Assembly (NCBI GenBank): GCA_016169945.1
Contig: JADLSH010000316.1
Coordinates: 744,001 to 808,000 of the forward strand
Source of the DNA: Trachythela sp. YZ-2020
Lineage: Eukaryota > Cnidaria > Anthozoa > Malacalcyonacea > Clavulariidae
Reading direction: 5' to 3'
Length of the DNA stretch: 64,000 nucleotides
Below are positions 53,960 to 64,000 of this stretch, in pieces (position 1 is the first letter of the stretch; every line of letters begins with the position of its first letter). The notes below the pieces were generated by a model. The model was not told the DNA's origin. It saw only the letters and a program-made list of their open reading frames with translations, and did not search any database. Both the position numbers and the translations under genes were made by a program.

Positions 53960-55660
53960 AACTATTATTCCCATTGAACGAGATGTCGAGAAAAATCTTA
54001 GTATTTTTAAAAACGTCAACAGATTTGGTAGTAACAGTATCTGATGGAAGTTTATTCCACTCACTAATTGTGCTAGGAAAAAAAGAATATTTAAAAATAT
54101 TTATTCTTGCTCAGGGGATTCTAAATTTAAACTGGCGACTACCCCGTGTCCTCATCTCATTATTTCGGATTAAATATTCTCCCCAGTTGCCACCTAGATA
54201 ACCATGGCACATCTTAAACATAGTGACAAATTTTGCTCGTTTTCTCATATTTTCGAGGGTGTCCCAATTCAAACTTTGTAGCATATTTGACACGCTTGGT
54301 GTTTGGTCATACTGTCCACGACAGAAACGGGCTGCCTTTCTTTGACCTCTTTCAATCGCTTTTATATCTTTCTTGAGATATGGATCCCATGCGGTACAGG
54401 CATATCAAAGTTTTGGTCTCACAAGAGTCGTATACGCAATTTCCTTCACATTTTGTGGACAATTTCAAAGTCTGCGTTTGATCACTTACTCAGTTTGCTT
54501 TAGATGCGATGTTTATATTAAGGGGTGACCATTTAATTTTGTGATCAAGAGTGACTCCAATATATGAATGCGATTCAACTTCTTCCAATACTTCACCACA
54601 GAACACGTATTGACGCCTAGGTGGTGGGTTTTGCTTGGTCGTAATTCATATAATTTTACATTTCGTTGGGTTAAATTCCATTTGCCATTCTTGTTGCCAA
54701 ATTTCTAGACGATACAGGTCATCTTGAAGGTCGATGGTGTGTTCTACGCTTGTGATTGTAGCGTACTGCAGCGTATCATCAGCAAATAATCTCACAGAAG
54801 AACCAAGATCATCGGGAAGATCATTTACATGGAGCAAAAACAGCAATGGGCAAAATACTGTTCCTTGAGGGACACAGAAATTTGTATATACGGAAGAAGT
54901 AGACACCCCCTCGTAAACCACTGACTACGTACGTCCTATTAGAAATGATTCAAACCAAGGATGCAGCGAGTCATGTATAACATTTATCAAAACCATTAAA
55001 AAATCAAGAATTGCTGCATGGACTATTTTATTGGCTTGAATGATATTTGCTATGTCATGAAAAGTACATATGAGTTGTGTTTTAGTTGATCGTTTTGCTC
55101 TAAAGCCACGCTGATATTCAGTGAGGACCTCGCATTTGGCAAGATGCTTCACAACCTGGCTATGGATAATGTGCTCAAGCACTTTGGATGCAATGCAGGT
55201 GAGCGATATGGACCTAAAATTGGATGGATCCGATCTTTTCTCTTTCTTATGAATTGCACATACGTTAGCTTTCCTCCATTCACTCGGTATGGTTCCATTA
55301 TTGATTGATTGTTGGTATATATTGCTACGAATCTTCGGTTTTTCGTGCGAATTCTCTTTAGGAACCAGGGCGGAATTCTATCTGGACCATATGCTTTGTC
55401 AGACTTCAACATACTTAATTGTTTCACGTACCGACACCTATGGTTGAAATAATTTTTTCTCCAATTGGTGCTATTGGATTTCCCTTAATATCTGCAATGA
55501 TATTTGTTTCTTCTGTGCTAAAGACACTAGCGGACTGATTATTTAGCTCATCAGCCTTTGATAAGTGCTGAGATATCACATGATTGTCGACTGTAAAATC
55601 TGGTATTTCAGTAACTTCATTTTCCAACTTTTTAATATGAGACTCAGGGTTCAAAATACA
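53960..55660 (-). mobile_element. LINE remnant with most of the reverse transcriptase (unit 3)
   Basis: Fuller version of the LINE seen truncated in units 1 and 2. On the minus strand from 55654 there is a pre-RT segment, then RT blocks SDKAYGPDRIPP, LTEYQRGFRAKRSTKTQL, a CVPQGTVFCPLLFLLHVNDLP block and RLFADDTLQY. The C-terminal LNWDTLENMRKRAKFVTMFKMCHG and a FFPSTISEWN-like end follow. At least four frame changes or stops separate these parts, and the catalytic LDF(S)KAFD block is damaged. No endonuclease is present, so it is 5'-truncated near 55660. Confidence 0.75.
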
Positions 55661-56589
55661 AATTTTAAATATTGAAATTTTTGTAGGCTTTTTTGTACAT
55701 GTACATTTTTTTACCGGCTCTTTTCATCTTTGACAACGAGAGTGTTAGCGTGCGCCGTTAGACACGAGGGTTACCAGGAAAGCTTTGAAATTTGGGCAAG
55801 TTACAAAACGCCAAATATTATTATCTTTTAATTTTTATTTTACTACATATAGTAAGTGATGTAAACAGCCTAAAATATTATATTTTTATTGTAATAACAC
55901 TGTCACGGTGAGTTTTATAATATTCAATCTAATAAATCTATAATCAACTACTTCAACTTGTTATTTATACTCTACGACCACGATATAAATTTGTTAAATT
56001 GCTTGACCTGCTATAAACTGTCGCGTTTGAATGTGTTTTTTTTTTATTTTGGCTATTTTGGCTAATTGAGTAAAGTGACTAAGTCTCAGTGCTCTTTGAC
56101 CTTGAAAGAAGGCCTGCAATAAAAAATGCCATAAAGCCATTAATTAATAGTTTGACGGTTCGGCGTAAACAAATCTTGATTGAAGCTTTTTGATTTCTAG
56201 TTGTACTGAAATTGTAGCGACACGCTTCACACAAAAATCAAATAGTTATTGATCAATAACTAAAATGCAAAAAAACATCGCCTTTCCCGTTTAAAAATCG
56301 CCGGTAGGTGTCGTGAAAATGCCGGCTGTAGCCGGAAGCCGGCCGCTATTTTGAACCCTGGAGACCAGAAAGCCTTGGTGTTTTCTTCGATAGAGTTACC
56401 CAAGAAATCAGAAAAATAATTATTCCTCGAGTTTTTCAAGTTCCGATGTAATTGTTTCTTTGCAGCTGTGACAATACGCTTGAATTAATTGTGTGACTTT
56501 ACGCTCGATTGAGTTACATTGGTGTAAATATTGTAATTTGTATAGTTTGTATATAAAAAGGCTGCATGTTGTTGAAATAAATATAGTTA
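55661..56589. other. intergenic, probable partial LTR at the right
   Basis: Mostly featureless AT-rich sequence. From about 56467 to 56589 the sequence has a TATATAAAAAGG box (near 56551) and AATAAATA shortly before the gag start, as expected of an LTR promoter and polyadenylation region. I could not fix LTR boundaries or find a second copy. Confidence 0.4.
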
Positions 56590-57350
56590 ATGGATACTCC
56601 TTTAACGAACGACGAGAATACAGAAAATATAAACTCGTACTTGCTCATGTAACAGCAGGTTGAAATATTGATCGAACAAAAGGAATTACAGCAGCAGTTG
56701 TTCGAGCGACATTCTAAAATGGCCAGTAAGTTTGATCAGAAAGTAAACGAGGTATTACAACGGCAATCGCTTATAGAAGAACGGTTAGTTGATCGTTTTG
56801 TCGGGCTACACGAAAGAATGTCGGAGATCGAGAAGCGTGGGGTGCACTGGGATTCTCAAGGAGCGATTAATCAAAGTTAATGCCCAATTGGTTAAAGACA
56901 TGTATGCAACCTAAAAAAGGAACTAATCGAGGATATAAAACGCTAGGTCAAAGTAACAAAAATTCAGCAATGCTTTACGATGGCAAAACGTCATGGGAGT
57001 CGTATTTAGCTCAATTCAACATGATAGCTGAAACGAATGGTTGGAAAGAGCAACAGATCTTGCCCTAAACGTTCTTGCGAATCTGCCGTTTTGGTACAGC
57101 TCGACGTACAGAAATGACAAGAGCGCAATTTAGAAACAAATTTAAACAGAAAGATGAGAATCTGCCTGCGTTGGCGGAGGAGATCGAACGTTTCGCCCGA
57201 TTGTCCTACCCTGACGCACCATCTAGCGCTGTGGACATATTGGCAAGGGATCAGTTCATCGATAGTTTTGCAGATGACAGTATGAGATTGCGTTTGAAGC
57301 AAGAACGACGCCCAGTCCTTGCAGAGAGCCGTGGCGTTAGCGATTGAGCT
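56590..57350 (+). pseudogene. gypsy Gag remnant
   Basis: From the ATG at 56590 there is an in-frame TAA at 56650, a charged coiled-coil-like stretch (EQKELQQQLFERHSK, QRQSLIEERLVDRF), and a frame change near 56880. The capsid blocks YDGKTSWESYLAQF and, after another stop at 57066, ALAEEIERFARLSYPDAPSS and ARDQFIDSF follow. These match the capsid domain of Ty3/gypsy Gag. At least two stops and one frameshift. Confidence 0.7.
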
Positions 57351-57770
57351 CGAGTCGTTCCAGCTGGCTAGCCGACATCTCAGAGGACAAACACCAAGAG
57401 TAACACAGCTGTATTCAGCCGAAACCGAAGTTGAAGACGAAAAACACAAGCGTTAGAATGAACGTAAGGCTGCAGAAACAGATGACCAGAACCTCAGCAC
57501 AGCCTTGTTGAAGCTTCCAGAAAAAACGCCGCACGGAGTTCTCCTCGGTCCTATGAAGGCTGCTGGAAATGTGGTACACTTGATCATTTACAGAGAAGTT
57601 GTACACAATTTGAGGTTCCTAAATCAAGTTCCCCATCCACGTCCAACGGAAAAACACTTGGAGACCAAAACAAGCCAGAACGAAAAGCACAGAATTCGGC
57701 GGGAAACGCCTCGTAGCTGGGTCTGCGGGGCAAGAATTGGCTACGTCTAAAGACAAAGCCCCCACAGTAT

Positions 57771-57968
57771 GTGTTAAAAACAGGGAGAGTTAAGGCCATG
57801 GCGAGCAGTATTACTGTTGCTCTAGAATTTGAAAGAGTTGCTTGTCAGATGGTTGTGGACACTGGATCAAACATTACCATTGTTCTTCCAGATATTTTGG
57901 AGAAAGCGAAGAAAGTCAAAAATTGTTCCTGTATAAACATTGTTGAGTACTGTGTTGGGGTGAACTGA
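57771..57968 (+). pseudogene. gypsy aspartic protease remnant
   Basis: About 65 codons with the retropepsin active-site block MVVDTGSNITIV, followed by a stop before the second half of the domain. It lies about 420 bp after gag, with frame-broken sequence between. Confidence 0.65.
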
Positions 57969-58381
57969 CTCTAAAGATTGGTGATCATGAAGCTGTGCAT
58001 GATGTTTGGATTGCCGTAATAACCGACCAGTGAATCTTTAGACTAGATTTCTGGGTTGCTAATGACTGCATATTAGTGTGGACGGTGCCTATATCAGTAT
58101 TCCAATCAAGATCCATTAAGTAGCTCTACCGAGTCGGGAGAAGCATTGCAATTTCGAAGAGTAATTTTAGGTGAGAAGGTAGTAGTGCCACCCCGAAGCG
58201 ATGCAATCATTGCAGAGAGATTGGATGCAGCTGCACCCAAATTGTGAGACACCGTAGGACTAGTTCGAGGAACTTTACAGTATTTGATAGTAGCTAGGAC
58301 ATTAGTAGACCTACAGTCCATCAGAGTATTAAAGCTGGAACTTGTGTAGCGCGCTGCGAACCCATTGTTTACGTAACGAGC

Positions 58382-58790
58382 GTGGAACAAGCTGAAACGT
58401 TAAATAGAAAATTGTTCCCAGCAAAAAATCTGGGGTTCCTGCCCACCTCCAAGAGCTGTACGAGAGAAGTAAAAGAGGGCTTAAGCATAAAACAAAACGA
58501 AGAGTTAAAGCAGTTGCTTAATGAATTCGAAGACATACTGTATTTAATTTACGAAGTACTACTAGCTGTCGTCTCAAAATTTCCACTAGGTACCATCTTT
58601 ACGGAAGTGATTTTAGGGTTCGAACGGGCCACTCGACAATTTAGTGGTTAACAAACTTCAGAAGTCCGGAGGGACAACTTGCAAGATGGATCGAGAAATC
58701 ACAAGTTGATGACTTTAAGATTGTTCATCGTTCAGGGAAGGCACACCAAAGCGCGGATTCCCTCTTCCGTTGGCCGTGCTTAATGATAGA
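58382..58790 (+). pseudogene. gypsy pre-RT linker fused to RNase H end by internal deletion
   Basis: 58382-58560 encodes the conserved linker before reverse transcriptase (SIKQNEELKQLLNEFEDI). About 100 bp later (58668-58785) another phase shows the end of RNase H (RWIEKSQVDDFKIVHRSGKAHQ, trimmed). The whole catalytic reverse transcriptase between them is gone. Confidence 0.65.
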
Positions 58791-59933
58791 ATGGAAGTGT
58801 TGAGATCGTTTAGAAGAGAGATAGAGGAGTTTCAATGTAGACGATATGAACTGTGAATGTGAAAACGCTGGATGTACAAACCAAGGTATGGCATTCCATA
58901 TATTGTGAGGCAGTTTTCGGACCGAGGAAATAATGCTAAGGCAGCTATATATTTCCTTAGCAAGTTTCTTCGTACGAAAAATTGTGCTTGATTTATTTAA
59001 ATTGAACCTTTAACCCCTTGTAGCTGGCAAGAGAAAATTATGCCAGACATAGCTTTAACCACCATGATTAGTTCTTAAAAACCTTTCGTATATGGATATC
59101 AAACTACCAATAACCAATACCAAGTAAAATGTTGTCAATATTATCCAGTACACAACTATAGATGTTAAAAATAGGTACGTTAGGTACGATGAAAGAGCTC
59201 ATCAAGAGTAATTTCTTCCAGTAACGTTATATAACACAGAGATGTCGGCAAGTACATGTACAAGTTTTGGTACCAACCAGATTTGTGTCATCAAAGTTTT
59301 TACTGGGCCACAAATAGATATTTCAATCCACTCTCCTTCGATAATGTTGGAACATTATTCGGTATAACTATACCTTTTAACAATGCAACAAAATATAGAT
59401 CAACTCACCTTCAAGGGATTCACAAATACTTTGAACCAACCACAATAACTTTATCGAATCAGGCCAAATAATATTTCCCAATTATCCTGAAAGGAAAATT
59501 TTTTCTCAGGTTCATATGAAGCTAATAACTTAATAATTATGCCATATTGCAAAGCACTGAGATATATGAAGCAAAATTTTTTATTGAGTATCGGAAAATC
59601 CCGGCATACTTTAAGTCTGTGGGATGACAAAAAGTTGCTACTAATTCACAGTGGCCTAGGTAGTGGTCCTTCTCGTCCTGCCCAGCAGGACTAAAAATTT
59701 ACACAAAATAAGGAATTTTTCAAAATCCAACTAAAACATTTCTTTGTTTATCTAAAGCTTTAAAAATTTATCATTGTCATTTTTCTGGACTTTTTTATTA
59801 TTTTTTATTAAATTTTCCGCTTTCTATTATATTTACGCAATTTTAAAGCCTGCCGTGTATGTTACCTAGCAACTGCAACTCTACAAGAGCTCATTTCCGG
59901 GCAATATATTGATTCACACGCGACTCGTGTTTC
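58791..59933. other. intergenic, nothing recognised
   Basis: No LTR partner, gene or RNA identified. A 71-codon plus frame at 59256-59471 has no motif. Confidence 0.5.
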
Positions 59934-59962
59934 ACTCCTGCTATTTTCAAAAGGCAGGAGTT
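59934..59962. repeat. collapsed copy of the neighbouring foldback
   Basis: ACTCCTGCTATTTTC...AAGGCAGGAGTT has the same outer ends as the 169-bp foldback 84 bp downstream, but nearly all of the interior is missing. Confidence 0.5.
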
Positions 59963-60045
59963 GCTATAATATTTAATACAAGAATCCTGGTTTCTGATTG
60001 GATAATTAGCCCTGCGCATGCTCAAAACGGCTGGTTACAAAGTCG

Positions 60046-60214
60046 AACTCCTGCTATCTCGAGATAGCCTGCGTCGCAGGCGTTCTATTGTGGGGGAGGG
60101 AGTTTTGTTTAAAGCTAGCGCGTACTCTCAAAAAAAAGCGCGCGCTCTAAACAAAACTCCCGCCCCCACAATAGAACGTCTGCCACGCAGGCTAATCTCG
60201 AGAAGGCAGGAGTT
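60046..60214. mobile_element. 169-bp foldback (MITE-like) element
   Basis: Two arms of about 72 bp (60046-60117 and 60142-60214) are reverse complements with a handful of mismatches. Recognisable words are AACTCCTGC, CTCGAGAT, GCCTGCGT, CGTTCTATTGTGGGGG and GGAGTTTTGTTT. It contains a CTCGAG in each arm and a short purine/GCGC loop. Confidence 0.8.
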
Positions 60215-60314
60215 GTATTGTCTTTTCAAGCGAGCTTTCTGCGTGACTAGTCACACTTGTGTAAGGTGAGTAATTATCATATCATATTTAATATTGTCTT
60301 TCAGTGTTTATACA

Positions 60315-60512
60315 ATGGCTTCAGCAAGTGTGGCGAATCCAGCTTCTATTGAATCCGATATCATAAGCGATTTGTTGAAAAAATCATTTTCTGTTCGACC
60401 AACTGCCGAACGAAATGTTATTGTTAAGCAGCGACCAACTCCGAATTTAACAGTAACAACGAAGGGGAGAGACTTTCAGAAGACTTGGTATGCACTGATC
60501 AGTCCTTTATAG
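60315..60512 (+). CDS. short ORF resembling the N-terminus of a TTF/ZMYM-type (hAT-related) protein
   Basis: 65 codons from the ATG at 60315, preceded by an acceptor-like TTGTCTTTCAG (ending 60304) and, 39 bp earlier, a donor-like GTGAGT (60266), a very short possible intron. The blocks FSVRPTAERNVIVKQRPTP and KGRDFQKTWY resemble the segment just before TTF-type zinc fingers in ZMYM1-like and hAT-derived proteins. The frame then stops instead of continuing into the finger. It is probably a fragment or the first coding exon of such a gene. Recognition is from memory of the motif, so certainty is low. Confidence 0.35.
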   Translation: MASASVANPASIESDIISDLLKKSFSVRPTAERNVIVKQRPTPNLTVTTKGRDFQKTWYALISPL

Positions 60513-61195
60513 ACTAGTCCTTAGTGTGCTCTTGCATTTAGAAAACATGTAATGTTCAGATATATTCTAGGCCCTATGGAAAATATTCACATAGATGTGG
60601 ATACACAACAGTCAACAAATACAAAAGTCAACAAATACTTCAGAAATTAATTAACTCCCTATTCAGTATTTGTGTGAACGACGTGATCAGCTTCCTTCAT
60701 TTTTGTTAACTGCTATTCTGACTTATTTTTGGGCCGTGATGAGTGTCCTCTTAGTACAACAGTGCCAGGCTTTTTAGCTTCGCACGATTCTGCGAGCCAT
60801 TTGTGTCTTGAATACCAAAACAATAATTGCGGCTATTTTTGCTTAATAATTCTGCACTCCGAAAAAAGCCATTATTTGAAATTTCAAGAAGAACCTCTCC
60901 TTTAGTTTTCCTAAGGAGTGAGTTGTGAGAGTTATGATTGTGTCACTTTTTATGAGGTTAATTCTTGGTTGAAACTGTCCTCAGAATGCTGCAAATAGCG
61001 TTTCCGAGCTTAAAAAATTAAGGTCCAGTTATAGGTGGTGTGCAATCAATCTCATGGCGATTTAAAGGACAAAGAGATTTTCGTTATGTTAGATAAAATT
61101 TGAGTTGCAAGCAAGCAAAATCCTTTGTCAAATTCACCCAACGTGGCGGCGATGACGTAACATGCACACCAGGAATATGGAATCTTATACACTGT
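60513..61195. other. intergenic, nothing recognised
   Basis: No coding or repeat signal that I can support. Confidence 0.5.
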
Positions 61196-61675
61196 TTTTG
61201 TATCTGCGTAGCAGATATAATGCCATCGCCTCTGTAATGTAAGAGTGTGTTAACTTGTAGCCATTCAGCGACGAGCTTATATCAGCCAATCAGCGATTTG
61301 CTTACTCCCCGTTTGACCAATCGGTGACAGCTAGCTTAAAATGACGTAATTATATTGTTACTCTTTGATCTCGATGTACAACTGGATTGATGTTGATTAT
61401 TTCAAGATGTCGGACTACTGAACGGCGAGCATTGTAAACATGAGCATATGTTTTTATAATTTTACGATGAAAATTATACGTCAAACCAACAAAATTTGTA
61501 TTTGCTGTGCTATTCCGAATATGGCAAATGTTGAGGGAGTATTTTCAGTAAGTAATGGAAGTGTTTTGAAAATATTTTTCTCTGCGGAAATGATTTGCCG
61601 ATTTAGACAAAAGTCAAAATGGACTGACTTGACTTGTTATATCAATGTCATTTGAATAAGGAAACGAGGTAAGCC
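61196..61675 (+). repeat. promoter-like tandem unit A (short)
   Basis: Starts TTTTTGTATCTGCGTAGCAGATATAATG and has two CCAAT boxes (AGCCAATCAG, GACCAATCGG), the CRE-like TGACGTAA, and a degenerate YY1-like CAAGATGTCGGAC followed by an ATG frame. It ends near a splice-donor-like GAGGTAAGCC. It lacks the roughly 830 bp that unit B has after this point. Confidence 0.65.
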
Positions 61676-63003
61676 TTTTTGTATCTGCGTAGCAGATATA
61701 ATGCTATCGTGTTGTAAATGTTAATGTTAATGTTAGTGTTAGCTTGTAGCCATTCAGCGACGAGCTTATATCAGCCAATCAGCGATTAGCTTACAAATCG
61801 ACCATTGATGTTGATTATTTCAAGATGGCGGACTACTGAAGGGCGAAAATTGTAAACATGAGCAAAATTTTTAATTTGACGGTGAAAATTATGCATCAAA
61901 CCAACGATCATTTTAATTTTGTATATTGTTTTGAACATGTCAAGAGTCGAGGGAGTATTGGAAATGGTTGGTCGCATTTTACGCTGTGAAAATGATTCGC
62001 CAATTTACACAAAGTATTTACTTTACTTGACCTGCTATATATCAATATCATTTGAATCAGGAAACAAGGTAAGCCTTTTTAAATATTGTACGAATATCCT
62101 GCATTATTCGAGCTTCTATTTCGACAAAGTTAACTCATAAAAATGTTAAAATAATGCCATATTTATTCTCAACACTATTTGTGTAAAAATCGTCAAATCG
62201 AATTGTCATTTCGATAGTCAGTAGCTATCACCTTATACTTTTAAGATTTTTAATTGGTATAAAGATATAAGCACAGCTTGGAATTTATTTCCCAAGCTGC
62301 TGTGACTAGGGGGACGAAAATAGTTGATGGTATGTAATATTTATATGTGGTGTGTCTTTTTAAATATTGTACGAATATCCTGCATTATTCGAGCTTCTAT
62401 TTCGACAAAGTTCACTCATAAAAGTGTTAAAATAATGCCATATTATTTATTCTCAACACCATTTGGGTCAAATCGACAATAATTTATGGTCATTGTTTCT
62501 CATTTCAACAGTCAACATCACATTTTGACAAAGTTCACTCACAAAAGTGTTAAAATAAAGCCATATTTATTTTCAATACTATTTGGGTCAAATCGACAAT
62601 AGTTCATGGTCATTGTTTGTCATTTCAATCGTCAACATCATCTTATATTAAATTTACTTTTGATATTTGATTGGTATAAAGATATAAGCACAGTTTGGCA
62701 TTTCTTTCCCAAACTGCTGTGACTAGGGGGCTAAATGAGTTGATGGTATGTAATATTTATATGTGGTGTGTAAATAGTGCTGCTAACATAACCTTTATTC
62801 TCAAGTATAAAAGACTAAAATCTTAAGGTTTCACAATTGTTTAAAAAATTGCTCCCGTGGGCTATACTGAGGCCTTCGTCCCTTTATACACAGTTTTTTA
62901 AAAGCAACATAAACGTTCATCCACTCATTGAGTGATATTGACCTCGTGCATTGACATCTATGCAAATACACATGCGCAGATACATGTACGCTTTGCGTAC
63001 CTA
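61676..63003 (+). repeat. promoter-like tandem unit B (full)
   Basis: 1,328 bp. Same start word as unit A, one CCAAT box, the YY1-like AAGATGGCGGAC (about 61823), and a frame (around EGVLEMVGRILRCENDSPIY) that reaches AAGGTAAGCC near 62070. Then come repeated blocks with hairpins near 62274 and 62691, each followed by GCTGTGACTAGGGGG. The frame is a candidate first exon, not a proven gene. Confidence 0.65.
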
Positions 63004-64000
63004 TTTTTGTATCTGCGTAGCAGATATAATGCTATCGACTTGTTAATGTTAAGTTAGCTGTTAGCTGTTAGCTTGTAGCCATTCAGCGACGAGCTTATAT
63101 CAGCCAATCACCGATTAGCTTACACATCGTTTGACCAATCAGTGACCGCTAGCTTAAAATGACGTATTTTATTGTCACTCTTTGATCTCGTTATATAACT
63201 GGATTGATGTTGATTATTTCAAGATGGCGGACTACTGAAGGGCGAAAATTGTAAACATGAGTAAAATTTTTAATTTGACGGTGAAAATTATGCATCAAAC
63301 CAACGATCATTTTAATTTTGTATATTGTTTTGAACATGGCAAGAGTCGAGGGAGTATTGGAAGTGGTTGATTGCATTTTACGCTGTGAAAATGATTCGCC
63401 AATTTACACAAAGTATTTACTTTACTTGACCTGCTGTATATCAATATCATTTGAATCAGGAAACAAGGTAAGACTTTTTAATATGTACGAATATCCTGCA
63501 TTATTCGAGCTTCTATTTCGACAAAGTTCACTCATAAAAGTGTTAAAATAATGCAATATTTATTCTCAACACTTTGTGTAAAAATCGTCAAATCGAATTG
63601 TCATTTCGATAGTCAAATAGTCAATAGCTATCACCTTATACTTTTAAGATTTTTAATTGGTATAAAGATATAAGCACAGTTTGCATTTATTTCGCAAACT
63701 GCTGTGACTAGGGGGACGAAAATAGTTGATGGTATGTAATATTTATATGTGGCGTGTCTTTTTAAATATTGTACGAATATCCTGCATTATTCGAGCTTCT
63801 ATTTCGACAAAGTTCACTCATAAAAGTGTTAAAATAATGCCATATTTATTCTCAACACTATTTGTGTCAAAATCGTGAATCGAATAGTCAACATCACCTT
63901 ATACCTTTGAGATTTTTAATTGGTATAAAGATATAATTAGCACAGTTTGGCATTTCTTTCCCAAACTGCTGTGACTAGGGGGACGAAACGAGTTGATGGT
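63004..64000 (+). repeat. promoter-like tandem unit C (cut by window edge)
   Basis: Repeats unit B from the GTATCTGCGTAGCAGATATAATG start. It has both CCAAT boxes, a TGACGTA site, AAGATGGCGGAC near 63222 and the same exon-like frame (EGVLEVVDCILRCENDSPIY), ending at AAGGTAAGAC near 63470. Hairpins lie near 63677 and 63943. The unit continues beyond the window. Confidence 0.65.

Larger units (their letters stand above)
45155..54786 (-). repeat. segmental duplication unit 3 (NLR-like gene copy 3)
   Basis: The least disturbed unit. It has no insertion in the gene or 5' flank and serves as the reference for the other two. Its right side runs on into LINE sequence that is truncated in units 1 and 2, so it represents the original right border. 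Confidence 0.85.
56590..58790 (+). mobile_element. second Ty3/gypsy element, heavily decayed
   Basis: Plus-strand remains in the order gag, protease, pre-RT linker, RNase H C-terminus. Reverse transcriptase, most of RNase H and all of integrase are missing. Many frameshifts. Its gag is unlike that of the 17-22 kb element, so it is a different family. Confidence 0.75.

Noticed and set aside
14470..54786. Bacterial origin of the NB-ARC-TPR genes or an assembly contaminant
   Set aside because: The locus is interleaved with animal-type LINEs, gypsy elements and MITEs, and shares AT-rich composition with its flanks.

Overview
The window looks like AT-rich, repeat-dense nuclear DNA from an invertebrate animal, most likely a cnidarian (inference). 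It has spliced-gene style signals, several classes of eukaryotic transposon, and a cluster of HEPN-NB-ARC-TPR genes of a kind known from cnidarians and other invertebrates. No rRNA, bacterial operon or CRISPR array was seen, and very little of the window is intact coding sequence.

Layout. 1-3.3 kb: no recognisable gene, one 46-bp minisatellite and one hairpin. 3.3-10.9 kb: broken remains of a Polinton/Maverick-like (adintovirus-like) element. These comprise a C2H2 zinc-finger gene, the N-terminal part of a protein-primed type-B DNA polymerase, a second small zinc-finger frame, a packaging-ATPase fragment and a small unknown ORF. An antisense L2/CR1-like LINE (5.8-9.08 kb) splits them; it keeps its 5' end but has lost its reverse transcriptase. 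A leader of about 420 bp carrying a splice donor occurs twice, once before each zinc-finger frame. 10.9-11.2 kb: a cluster of CRE-like TGACGT sites. 11.2-14.5 kb: nothing recognised.

14.47-54.8 kb: three head-to-tail segmental duplications, each with one minus-strand gene for a HEPN-NB-ARC-TPR (NLR-like STAND) protein. Copy 3 (47.2-52.5 kb) has an open frame of 1,775 codons with 26 near-identical 42-residue TPRs. Copy 1 is cut by a 5'-truncated Ty3/gypsy element (17.13-21.98 kb). Copy 2 is cut by a 7.7-kb composite DNA transposon, made of four 254-bp MITEs alternating with three bodies of about 1.4 kb; the first body carries a nested LINE. The spacers hold further insertions that differ between units, so the sister units serve as empty sites. 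These include a 3.1-kb TIR element with a palindrome of about 1 kb per arm, and a 909-bp element with a 7-bp target duplication. Shared spacer features are a 130-bp MITE, a tRNA-like segment and an antisense LINE remnant.

55.7-59 kb: a second, badly decayed Ty3/gypsy element on the plus strand. 59-61 kb: a 169-bp foldback with a collapsed sister copy, and a short ORF resembling the start of a TTF/ZMYM-type protein. 61.2-64 kb: tandem units, each with CCAAT boxes, a CRE-like site, a YY1-like AAGATGGCGG, a short frame ending at a splice-donor-like GTAAG, and hairpins whose stems co-vary.

The biological centre is the NLR-like cluster. Its ligand-sensing arm is built from 126-bp repeats that vary at only a few codon positions and appear to be reshuffled by unequal exchange, alongside heavy transposon traffic. 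All functional statements are inferred from motifs read by eye; no database search or alignment was run.
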